Shown one piece after another: positions 22,548 through 32,706 of a stretch of DNA of 64,000 nt. The first letter of the stretch is position 1, and every line of letters starts with the position of its first letter. Source of the DNA: Capsaspora owczarzaki ATCC 30864 (Eukaryota; Opisthokonta; Filasterea); assembly GCF_000151315.2 (NCBI RefSeq), contig NW_011887304.1, forward strand, positions 186,001 through 250,000. The letters run 5' to 3'. The position numbers and the translations under genes were made by a program. Under the pieces are notes generated by a model that was not told the DNA's origin, ran no database searches, and saw nothing but the letters and a program-made list of their open reading frames with translations.

Positions 22548-25500
22548 TCAATTTTGAGGACGATCGCTGCGAGTCACAACCCCTTGAGGCTTGGGCTGTC
22601 CAGCAATCTGTGGCAGAGGACGCACGATGACGGGCAGATTGTTGTCCAAGGCGATCGGCGACGATGCACGCGCAGGCTGGATGGCAGGCTGTCCGCTGTT
22701 GAGCAGAATGCTGGTCGCGGCAGCTGGCGACAGGGCCGGAGCGTTGTTCAGCGTGTTGGAGGTCGGGCGAATGGTCGGGGGTTCGAGATAGCCCGTATCA
22801 ACGAGATAGCTCAGGTAGATTCCGAGCAAGTCCTGCATGGGGCGACACTCGATGCCCGAGTTCTCGAGCGTCGCGTACAACTGCGTCGTGTCCAGCTTGG
22901 GCGACTTGGATCGCGTTGGCAAATCGTCGAGCACGAAATGCAGCAGCGGGTAGAGGGCGTTGTTGCGCGACTCGAGCGTCATCTTCATCAAGCCTTCACG
23001 CCACTCAATGTAGTCTTCAAACTGAATGTCGTAGCCGTACACGCGCAGCAGGCCAAACAGATCGCTAAAGCGGAAGAGGTGGGGGTTGGCAAAGTGGAAG
23101 ACCTTGCCCAAAGCCGCCGGCTGGGTCGCAATGTGCGCAATGGCAGAGGCGACGAAATCGACCGAGCACATGTTGACCTTGTTGCGCATTCGAGGCGCCT
23201 TGCCGAGCTGGATGCAGCCCTTGATCAAGCGGACGAGGTAGTCGTCAGTGTTGGTGACGCCAGACTTGCTGTGGCCAAGAATGTAGCCAGGGCGCAAGAT
23301 GGTGATGGGCCACTGGTGCGTGTCACGCGCAAGCATAAGAATGCGCTCGGCCACCCACTTGGACTGGGCATAGCCGACCGACAGGCCCGGACCACCCTCC
23401 AGAGGCTCCTGTTCCAAAACCGGCTCGTTGCGATGCAAGTAGTGCAGCGAATCAAACACGGACGTGGACGAAACGAAATGCAGCGGCTTGATGTGGTGGG
23501 TGACGGCCAAGCGCAGCGCCTCCACCGTGCCATCCACGTTCATGGACTTGAGCTTGGAGTAAGGGTAGACCCAGTGCACGAGAGCACCGTTGTGGATGAC
23601 CACATCAATCTTGGCAGCGAGGGCATCAAATGCCGCTGCTTCCAGTCCAAACAGGGGCTCTGCAAGATCGCCGACAATCACATTCACACGACTCGTCTCC
23701 TGCTCGACGACGGCAGGGTTCTCAGAGCTCGTCCAAAAGCCGTTGGCAGCCATGTTCTTGAGCAGGCGATCGCGAGCGCTCGCCACAGACGATCCGCGGA
23801 CCAAGGTGTGGACTGTCGCTGCGGAATGCTTGGACAGCAGCGATTGCAGCAAAAAGCAGCCGAGGAAGCCCGTGGCACCAGTCAGGAAGATGTTGGTTGG
23901 GGAGGTAACGCTCTTGGCCAGGTCCAGCGGCGCTGCGGCGGCCGCGGCCTTCACCACGGTGGCATCAAGAACAACCTCGGCCTCAATGTTGAGCTCTTCG
24001 GCGTGCTCGCGACTCGAGTCTGTGAGCAGCGCTGCAGGGTCGCACTCGACAGCATCCAGGGCTGAGCTGATGGAGCGGATGGTCGGGTACTGGTACAGCA
24101 AGTTGAGCGGCAGTTCGCGACGCAGTGCTTGGCGGAGCTGGAATGTGAGGCGTGTAGCAAGAATCGAGTGGCCTCCGACGTCGAAAAAGTTGTCGTCCAC
24201 GCGCACGGGACGGCCAAGGACAGACTCCCACAGCTGCATGAGCTCGCGCTGGAGCGGCGTCAGTGTCGAGTCCTCTTGCGCACTTCCAGCGCCCGTTTGG
24301 GCAAAGAGCACCGCACGATCCGGGAAGGGGAGCTTGTTGCGGTCAATCTTGCCGTTGGGCGTGAGCGGCATGCGCGTGAGCGGGAAGAAGACGGTCGGAA
24401 TGGCGTACGAGGGCAGCTTCTCCTTGAGGAAGGCGCGGATGGCGTCAATGTCGTAGCCGTCAGGCGCCGGGACGGGGTGCGGGTTGACGGGAACAAAGTA
24501 GCTGACAATGGTCTTTTCTTCGTTGGCGTCGCGGCGCACAAGGGTGACATTCTCGCGCACGTGAGGGTGCTGGCCGAGGTACGTGTCAATTTCCTTGAGC
24601 TCGATGCGGAAGCCGCGGATTTTGACCTGATCGTCCGCCCGTCCAATGCACTCGACGGTGCCGTCGGGCATGTAGCGTCCGAGATCGCCAGTGGCGTACA
24701 AGCGATCGGTCGGATCCTTGGCGTTGAACGGATTGACGATAAACTTTTCAGCCGTCTGCTCGGGCAAGCCCAGGTAGCCTTTGCTCAGATGAGGCGAGCG
24801 CACATACAACTCTCCGAGTTCGCCCACGCCGGCCAGGGTCACCGTGGCAGCAACGGCCGCAGCGGAAGCGGCACCGCCATCCACCGGCGGGTTGCGGTTG
24901 AAGATGAGCAACTGAACATCCTTCATGCCGCGACCCGCCGGGAGAATCTCCTTGCGGCGCTCCATGCTTGCTGCGTCGTTGAGCACAGACAGATAGCTGA
25001 CTGCACGCTGGGTCTCGGTCGTGCCGTACATGTTGATGACACGCACGTTGGGCGCCAGAGCTTGCAGGCGCATGACATCACGACGAGTGAGCACGTCGCC
25101 GACAAAGAAGGCCAGGCGCAAGTCCTTCATCTGGGCCGATGCGTTGGCGGTCAGCAGCTGACCCATGGCTGGGGTGAGATGCGTGCACGTGCACCCGTGG
25201 CGGGCCATCCATGCCGCGAGCTGCCCGGGGTTGGCAATGTCATCCGCGCTTGGAATGTGGATGGAGGCGCCCATGAAGAGCGGCGTGAAAATGTCGCGTT
25301 GGATGGGGTCGTGGGCAATGCCAGACAGCATGGTAAAGCGGTGGTTTTCATCCTGTCCAAATTCCGTCATCATCCACGGGTAAAAGTGGGTGAGGGAGAT
25401 GTGTCGGCCGCGCACGGCCTTCGGAATACCGGTGGATCCGGATGTGAATGAGAGCGTACCGACAGAGTCGGGCCCGACTGAAACGCCGGGGTTTGTTGTC

Positions 25501-26923
25501 GCGTCGGGCGCGAGTGCTGCCTCGAGCTCGGGCGTGTCGACGAGCGGCGACAGGCCTCGAAGCTGGCAGACAACGGACAATTCCTTGTCAATGTACGTCT
25601 GCACTTCGTCGTCAAGTGCTCCTGCAAGCCGGAGCGTGATGACAGCTCGCGGCTTGGCGACACTCAAGTAAATGATCTGGCGCTGGACGGGGTAGGCCGG
25701 GTCAATGACGGTAAAGGTGGCGCCGGCCTTCAGGATGCCCATGATGGCCACCACCAAAGCAGCCGAGCGGTGGGCGTAGAGGGCGACAACATCTTCGACC
25801 TGGATTCCGTGACGGATGAGGTGATTGGCGACGCGGTTGCTGAGCTCATCCAACTGGCGGTACGTGAAGACCTCTGATTCTCCTTGCACGATGGCAGTGC
25901 GATCTGGATGCAACGCAGCACGCGCAGAAAAGCGGTCGTGGATGGCACCAAACCAAGTGTCGTCGAGCTTGACATTTGGGTCGGGAAGGGCCGGTCGAGA
26001 CACCTCGGTGAGAATCGACGTATCGAGCACGGTCAAGTGGGCCGAGCGCGTCATGTGCAAGAGCATGAGCTCGAGCTGGCGCAGCATTTCGGCCATTCGC
26101 TCGCGCGAAAAGAGCACCGTGTTGTAAATGGCGCGCAGCTTGAGCGGGAGCAGACGCTTCGAGTCGGCGAGCTGCTCTAGGTAGACAGTCCAGTCGCAGC
26201 TTTGAGCGGCATCCAGCGTGTGCGAGGCCACATCGACAACGTTAAAGAACCGGATCTGGAAGAGCGGCATCAGTGAGGACGAGGCGCGCTCGTCCTGGGC
26301 TGTTGCAGACGCCGGCAAGTGGCTCGCAGCGTTCGAGTCGGCCGCGCGCAGCGTCTCGAGCAGCGCATCGAACGGAATGTCATTCTTGTTGGCGGCCTCT
26401 TCGACATCGCGTGCGTGCAGAACGACATCGCGCAGAGTCGACTCACCGTTGACGCCAAGGCGCAACACGAGCGGGTTGTAGTTGGACGACGAGGAGCCAA
26501 TGACAATGTCTTCCTCGCGCGTGTACTTGTGCACGAGGATGGTGAAAGCTGCCAGAACCGTGGTGAAGGGCTTGACGTCGGCGTCCAAGCTAAAGTGCAA
26601 GATGGATCGGCACGTCTTGTCGTCCAGCAAGAGCGTTTCCTCGCCTTCGACCATCTGTTGTGAGAGGGAGAGCCGGTGGAAGGCAAAAAGTGCCGAGTGG
26701 TGAGACATTGAAAAAACAAAAACAAACAAAAAAACATGCCAAAATAATCGCAACGCTAGACAACTCTTACCTGCTGCTTGACAGGGCGTGGGTAGTCTGT
26801 TGGCAATTGCGGATATGGCAGATTGGCGAGACGCTCACGCCAGTAGCCGAGAACGGCGGGATCGACCGAAGGTGCGTTGGACACATGACCTGGGCCGTTT
26901 GGAGTGGCTGTTGCAGGAGGCAT
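22548..26923 (-). CDS. LYS2: Alpha-aminoadipate reductase (LYS2)
   Basis: This large enzyme makes aminoadipate semialdehyde in fungal-type lysine biosynthesis, using ATP and NADPH. Two exons (26923-26771, 26654-22548) join in phase 0 to give 1,419 residues, the length of fungal Lys2. The order is: an N-terminal condensation-like region; an adenylation domain with TSGSTGIPK near 456 and FTMLSGIAHDPIQRD; a carrier domain with the phosphopantetheine serine in DVGGHSILAT near 880; and a reductase domain with the nucleotide-binding LTGATGFLG near 974. The carrier serine needs a phosphopantetheinyl transferase encoded elsewhere. Animals lack this pathway, so its presence beside animal-type signalling genes is informative about the lineage. 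The N-terminal 51 residues include YWRERLANLPYPQLPTDYPR, typical of Lys2 starts. Confidence 0.95.
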
Positions 26924-26964
26924 GTTTGAGTAGTAGAGATGCTTTGTTTTTGTTTTGTTTGAGC

Positions 26965-27279
26965 TTAGTGGGGGCGATCAGTCACAGAGGGCGTCGTTGA
27001 CGAAGAGTCGGAGGATTCAGACGAGGATTCAGAGATGGTTCGTCGGGAAAATCCAGAACGCGAGGAGGTCAACGAGAAGAACGGCAACGGATGCACCAAG
27101 TCGAGGTTGCTGAGATTGGAGGTTGTGAGATTGCTGGGAGTCGCAGTGCTCGTGCTCGTGCTTGCGTTGGAAGAAGCGCAAGAAGTGCTCGCGTTGGTAG
27201 TGTTGCTGTTGTGGTTGGATGAAGAACCAGTACGCGTCTTGAGCAAGTTGGACCAGATTGGGAACGACGAGTGAGACAT
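26965..27279 (-). CDS. Possible small Ser/Thr/Asn-rich ORF
   Basis: An ATG-started frame of 104 codons lies just upstream of LYS2 on the same strand. Its codons end mostly in C or G, as in the genes around it. The product is Ser-, Thr- and Asn-rich with little else to see (LVHPLPFFSLTSSRSGFSRR). A second frame from 27,343 to 27,029, also ATG-started, overlaps it almost entirely and reads equally open. At most one is likely to be real, and either could be part of a LYS2 5' leader. Confidence 0.3.
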   Translation of the reverse strand: MSHSSFPIWSNLLKTRTGSSSNHNSNTTNASTSCASSNASTSTSTATPSNLTTSNLSNLDLVHPLPFFSLTSSRSGFSRRTISESSSESSDSSSTTPSVTDRPH

Positions 27280-27421
27280 TCAGTTCTTTCTGCCAAGTTG
27301 GATTTTCCAATAAGCAAACGAGCTCAGAAATGTCAACAAGCATCAGATTGTGTGTGTGTTCAAGTCTTTACAGTCGAATGCGGGGATGGCTTGGATTCAG
27401 AGTGCTCTTGTGTTTCGCCCT

Positions 27422-27843
27422 CTAGAAATGAAAACCCGAATACAAGAACAGGCGAAACCGAATACTAAAAACCCTTGTGCTATGAGTGATCTGGGGTGGT
27501 CGGGTGACAGAGCGCGGGCTGTAGTCAGACGACCTGCGATTCAACAAAACCACCACAACGGAAGACAAGTACAGGAAAATGAGGACTGAGGCACAAATGA
27601 CGCCACACAGCAGCATTCGCCATTTGCAAATATTCCGCTTTGAGCGGGTGGTTGCATGGAGTGGGGTGGAGTGGATGGTGATGTACTTTGCACACTGTGG
27701 CGTTCGCTGCGAGCGGAAACCGCCGCTGCTGAATCACCCCCCGCCCCGAACGCTCCACCCGCCAAGCCGCCCTCGTTCGTCCGTGACAGAATGACTGCTG
27801 CTGCTGCGAGCACGATGATGCACGATGCAAAAGAGAGTGACAT
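27422..27843 (-). CDS. Possible small membrane protein, gene model uncertain
   Basis: Two frames carry membrane-like segments. One starts at an ATG at 27,843 with a signal-peptide-like MSLSFASCIIVLAAAAVIL. The other, in a different frame from an ATG at 27,616, encodes LLCGVICASVLIFLYLSSVV followed by an Arg pair and a Ser/Pro-rich tail. An intron between them could give a small type I membrane protein, but I found no splice pair that fits both phase and consensus well. Confidence 0.3.
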
Positions 27844-28780
27844 TGGATGACTCCAACCAGGTCGGAAGTTTGTTTCTGGACACAAAGCGGTGTCACAGTG
27901 TTTTTGATGTCGGAGTTGCATCCAAATCCAAAAACCCCTTCCCTTCGCTCTCCTTCGCTCTCACTCTCCTTCACTCTCACTCTCCTTCTCCACTCTCACT
28001 CTCTCAACTCTCAATTCTGGTTCGTTCTTTGCTTCTTTGGTTGTTTTGCGGCGTCGGTTCTTCAAAAAATCAGGTGTTTGAGAAAATAAAAAAGCGAAAA
28101 AAAGCACTCAACATTGAGTCTTGTTCGAGGTAATAATAAAATAATAAAAACCCGAATTTTGTGTTTGACTCCGTTTTTTTGTTTTCAATCTCCGATCGTT
28201 GAATGGAAGTTCGACTTTTTGTTTGAAGTTCGACTTGTTGAAAAACAAAGCGAAACAAAAAGCGAGTTTCATCCAACAAGAAGAAAGAAGAAGCGATGAA
28301 AGAGTGGATGTTAAGCCAAAGAATGAGGTCGACGAACAGCTCGACAGAACCCAAAAAAAAAAAAAAAAAGCATAGAAGAAGCATTGAAAACAAAAAAACC
28401 GCAATTCTCAATGCAAAAAGGACATCATACACGAGGAAATCAAACAAGAAGACTGAATGTTTAAAATTTAAAAAATGAAATGAAAATGGATTCAGTTGGA
28501 AGGGATTCAGCGTTTGACAGGGGGATTTTAGCTCGCTCGACCAACCCGGCATCCCAACTCCCAAACTCACTTCATGTTGCTTATCGATGAGCACGCACGC
28601 AACAAACTCTTAAACCAACGATACATGTACAAAACGATGGCTGTGGTTGGATGGATGGATGCACCATTCCCAATTGAGCGCAAACCAACCGGCTTTTTTT
28701 AAAGAGAGCATCGATCCACTCCGACTCAGTCGCAGCTACCCAAACCGCATGCTTTCAAATAAAATAAAGATGCATCTAGT
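27844..28780. other. AT-rich spacer upstream of GPI8
   Basis: CT-rich repeats (CTCTCACT-like) at about 27,950-28,010 and A-runs at 28,352-28,370. The remaining open frames are short and lysine- or phenylalanine-rich. Nothing supportable seen beyond promoter DNA. Confidence 0.4.
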
Positions 28781-30703
28781 ATGGATTTCGGACGCTCCCA
28801 TCAAAATCAGTCTTTCTCAGTGATGCAGATTGCCACCGTTGTTCGCCAGCAAATCGTCGCTCTGCTACTTTTGGCCTTGTTCTCTGCCGTTGCAGCTGCA
28901 TCCATGCACGAGTCGTCATCGTCGTCGTTAGACTCGCATCACGATCGAGCAGCGGCGTTCTTGAATGAGCGTGCTGCGGCTGGCCACACCAACAACTGGG
29001 CAGTCTTGGTAAACCTCACCACACTTCTCAGATAATCACAAAGTCACATCGAAAAAAAAAAGCCGAATAACTGATGTTCGAACTTGCCTCCCAAATTGTG
29101 TGTCTCACAGGTGGCCACGTCAAAGTACTGGTTCAACTACCGGCACACTGCGAATACGCTGGCAATGTATCGGTGAGATTTTTGCTCAAGTTGCTGCTGC
29201 TCGAGCAAGAGGAAATGGCATATTGGCATCAAAGACTCACAGCTTGTGGGGGTTTTCAATGGCGGGGGTGCCGCGGCAGGAGCGTGAAACGGCTCGGAAT
29301 ACCAGACTCGAACATTATTCTGATGCTCGCAGACGACATGGCGTGCAACACGCGAAATCCATTCCCAGGAACAGTGTTTCACAATACCAAGCGGGAAATC
29401 AACGTTTATGGCGAAAACATTGAGGTTGACTACCGCGGTTCCGAGGTCACTGTTGAGAATTTCTTGCGAGTGCTCACAGGCCGGTTCCCGGAGCACGTAC
29501 CGCGTTCCAAACGCCTTCTTTCCGACGACAGGAGCAACATTTTGGTATATATGACTGGTAGGCAAACATGAACCGATCGAACGACGCGTTCAGAGAGACA
29601 GACTTTTGAGCCAACTCGCTTTCTCGCGATTGGATTTTCTTGACAGGACACGGCGGTGACGAATTTCTCAAGTTCCAAGACTCTGAAGAAATATCAAGCC
29701 GCGATATTGCTGATGCCTTTGAGCAAATGTGGCAAAAGCGAAGGTTTGTGGAGCCTGACTCGATTCTTGTTGGCACGAACGATTCATTCACTCTTTTCTC
29801 ACCTCCCTCCCTCTGACGTTGCAGGTACAACGAAATCATGTTCGTGATTGACACGTGCCAAGCGAATACAATGTACTCCACCTTCTACTCTCCGCACATC
29901 CTCGCATGCGGCAGTGCCGCGTTGGGCGAAACATCCTACTCGGTGAGACGTTGATTCAATGGTGCGTGATGACATCTCAAGGATTACTGTTCTCACTTCG
30001 TTCTGCTCTGTCTCTTTCCACGCAGCATCACGCCGATCCTGTGCTCGGCGTTGCTGTTGTCGACCGTTTCACGTATCACGCACTTGAATTCTTGGAGAGT
30101 GTCAGGCCAGATTCCTCGGCAACGATTGCCGACTTTTTCAAAGTCTTTGACTGGAGTGCACTCTCCTCGACATTTGGCTATCGTGATGATCTTTTTGGGC
30201 GCGATATCAAGCAGGTACGGCAGTTTCGTGTTTTTGCACGATTATTTTGTTTCATGTAGCTGCAGCTCACACACCAGCTGTCCTGGCCATTTCAGGTTCG
30301 ACTTACAGAATTCTTTGGCAACGTGCAACCAATAGAGCTCCTCGAGCCGCGGGTTGTGGAAGACAGCGAGGCTCGCGCGCAGCTTGTCCAGCGTGTTTTG
30401 AATGCGTATCGGACAGAGGAGCCGGAGGTCAGCAAGGTCGCACCGCTCGTGTCCGACTCATCGACCGATTCCTCTTCTTGGCAAAGCAAGGTAACAAACT
30501 TTGTCATGCTATGAAATGGTCGATTTTTTTTTTTTGGTTTTTTCGATCTCACAGCAACCGTGTTCCTGCAACGTTCATCCCTACGTTAGTTTACGTTGAT
30601 ACCACCGACTCCCTTTGTGCACAACAAGGCGTATTGGTCTGTTATTGGGACTATCGCTGTATTGACAGCCACGCTGGTGGTGCTGGAATCGCTGAAGCGA
30701 TAG
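28781..30703 (+). CDS. PIGK: GPI-anchor transamidase catalytic subunit (GPI8/PIG-K)
   Basis: This caspase-like C13 protease of the ER membrane swaps C-terminal signals for GPI anchors. Eight exons (ends at 29008, 29172, 29557, 29743, 29942, 30214, 30490, 30703; starts at 28781, 29111, 29280, 29647, 29825, 30026, 30296, 30590) give 426 residues. The match to PIG-K is strong: [33 protein letters not shown], and FLKFQDSEE. The catalytic His is in MTGHGGDEF (near 191) and the Cys in VIDTCQANT (near 233). An N-terminal signal sequence ([14 protein letters not shown]) and a C-terminal membrane span ([17 protein letters not shown]) are both present, as in the family. The last exon depends on an acceptor at 30,589. 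A competing acceptor 35 bases upstream would end the protein early without the membrane span. Confidence 0.93.
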
Positions 30704-30859
30704 CCATCCTTCCGAAACTTTTGTTACTGCTTTGATGACTTGTTCAGACCAATAATTATATATTGCGGGTCGTTTCATAGCAACACTGCGACAAAAGTCC
30801 ACAAGCGAGAGCGCGGCAAGTTTTCCAGGCTCACAACTGCGAAAAAGACTTTGGGCTTT

Positions 30860-31988
30860 TTACTGCTTGTCTTGCTTCTTGCCGAAGCCAAAGTTGAAGA
30901 GGGCGCCGACAAGAGCGGTGACCTGGAGGAAGCCGAGGAGGGCCTGTGCTTGGTCGGCAGCGCTGGTGGCAACCCAGAAGGGGTGGAAGACGATGGCGTT
31001 GAGGGTGATGGCAATGACGAGGAGGGAGACACTGAGCTTGCCAGCGGCGGACGAGAGGGCGCCGAGGATCATGAAGACACCGCCCAGAGCCTAATCACAA
31101 ACAAACGGAAATGAAAATACGACAAGCGTGAGTACGAGTTGAAGGCGAGTGATTGAGTGAGAGAGTGAGTGGCTGGACTCTCAACGTACAAAGAGAGCAC
31201 CGTGGAACTGGACGACGTAGGGCTCGAAGGGTCGGATCTGGGAGCGGTAGATCTCGGGGACCTGGAGGTTGCCGAGAGCCTTGTCAACGAGGGGGGTCTG
31301 TCGCAGTGAGCGCAGGAGAAGAGAGTAACAAGACGTGAATGTGTGAGTGAAGCAGGACAGACGCAAATCGCTCACTTCCAAAGTGAAAGTCGAAAAGAGA
31401 GAAGAAGATGAAGAAGAAGAAGAAGAAGATGACAACGAACGCAGCGACGGAAGGACGAAGAAGAAGAAGAAGAAGAAGAAGGAGGAAAGGAGAAGAAAAA
31501 AAAAAAAAAGTAATGGAAACGCAATAGAAGAAAAAAAAAAAAAACCAACGGTAATGGAATGGAAACTCAATAGAAAAAAAAAATCACGAAAAATAAAAAA
31601 TTAATATCTGGAAGGTATGCATTTTTTTGCTTTTTGCTTTTGCTTGTTTGGCGCTGGTCGCAGATCGGCGTTCAAACGAAAGGCACACAAGACAACGCCT
31701 CGCAATCAACAAGAAAGCAGCGTTGGACCGCCGAGCATCGCGACAATCGAAGCGACAAAAGAATGGTAGCACAAAGAGGAAAAAAAAAAAAAAAAAAAAA
31801 AAAAAAACGCATGTGTTTTTGTTCGTGGCTGGCTTTTTTGCTTGAGAGCGAGAGCGCTCGTTGGCGGAGGGACGAGACCAAACACCAAACACAAAGTGCC
31901 AAAAGCAGCAGACGCGGAAGCGCGTTGCGGCGAAACGCAGAAAACACACACACACACCGAAGGAAGAAGGAAGAAGAAGAAGAAGGAA

Positions 31989-32022
<34 letters not shown>

Positions 32023-32252
32023 GGGAAAAATGGTTTTTTCAGTTTTTTTGAAAATTGGCTGAACAAACTGTCAAGCGTTGGTTGGTTCGCGCGCGCGTCG
32101 GTTGGCGTGCAGAAGGTCGGAGTTAGTTGACAAGAGAGTTACTACGAAATGGAACGCACAAAGTGGGAGGTGGTCTGGGGGTCGAGGAGGGCCCAGGCGG
32201 AGGCGAGCGCGAACGCGGCGATGAGGAGCTTGCCAACAAAAGCAACAACCAT
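30860..32252 (-). CDS. Small four-helix membrane protein (DoxX/SURF4-like?)
   Basis: Three exons (32252-32160, 31297-31190, 31090-30860), all joins in phase 0, encode 143 residues. Hydrophobic segments are AFVGKLLIAAFALASAWALL, VQFHGALFALGGVFMILGAL, LSVSLLVIAITLNAIVFHPF and LLGFLQVTALVGALFNFGF. The C-terminus is KKQDKQ, close to but not a strict di-lysine ER-retrieval signal. The size, the four spans and the Gly-rich second helix (GGVFMILGAL) resemble DoxX or SURF4-type proteins, but I cannot confirm the family. The first intron is about 860 bases and full of A/T and GAA repeats. Confidence 0.6.
31400..32019. repeat. GAA and poly-A tracts within an intron
   Basis: A GAA/GAAG tract runs from about 31,404 to 31,500, and two A homopolymers of about 28 bases end at 31,807 and 32,019. 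All lie inside the first intron of the small membrane protein gene. On the transcribed strand they are poly-T and poly-CTT, so they may act as extended polypyrimidine sequence. Confidence 0.8.
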
Positions 32253-32706
32253 GGCTGAGGATTTGGATTTGGGTGGATTTGGAAGAGTGACTGAGCTCAG
32301 AAGTCTGAGCGCTTTTGGGGGAATAAATAGAAGGAGGAGAAGAGACAAATAAGAGCAGGATGCAGTTGAAGAAGAAGAAGAGGAGGAGGAGGAGGAGGAG
32401 AAGGAGGAAAGGCAGAAACAAAACGGTTCAATTCAACGATCAGCAAGTCTGAGATTTGGCACAGATGAAACATAAACCATGAAAGAAGCAGGGGGAAAAG
32501 ATGCAAAAAAAAGTCTGATATTAAAAAGAAAGAAATCGATTCAACACAAAATCAAAACTCAAAACACAAGGAAAGAAAAACCTGAAAAATAATCTTAACA
32601 CACTTTGTCAACGAGACAACAGGTCGACGAATGATTGCAATCAATCAATCAAGCAAGAGAGCGCCATGGCAGAACGGCCATCCCGACTCAAGCAAAGACC
32701 CCGCCC
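32253..32706. other. Spacer between two minus-strand membrane-protein genes
   Basis: Purine-rich GAG/GAA tract at about 32,368-32,410. It should contain the promoter of the small membrane protein and the 3'UTR of the next gene. No gene seen. Confidence 0.4.

Noticed and set aside
22554-25451. Very long open frames on the plus strand (503, 288 and 440 codons)
   Set aside because: They are antisense to LYS2 exon 2; GC-rich codon bias on the coding strand leaves the reverse frames open. No domain features.
31584-32066. Poly-Phe or poly-Lys frames (160 and 142 codons)
   Set aside because: Created by A/T homopolymers within an intron.
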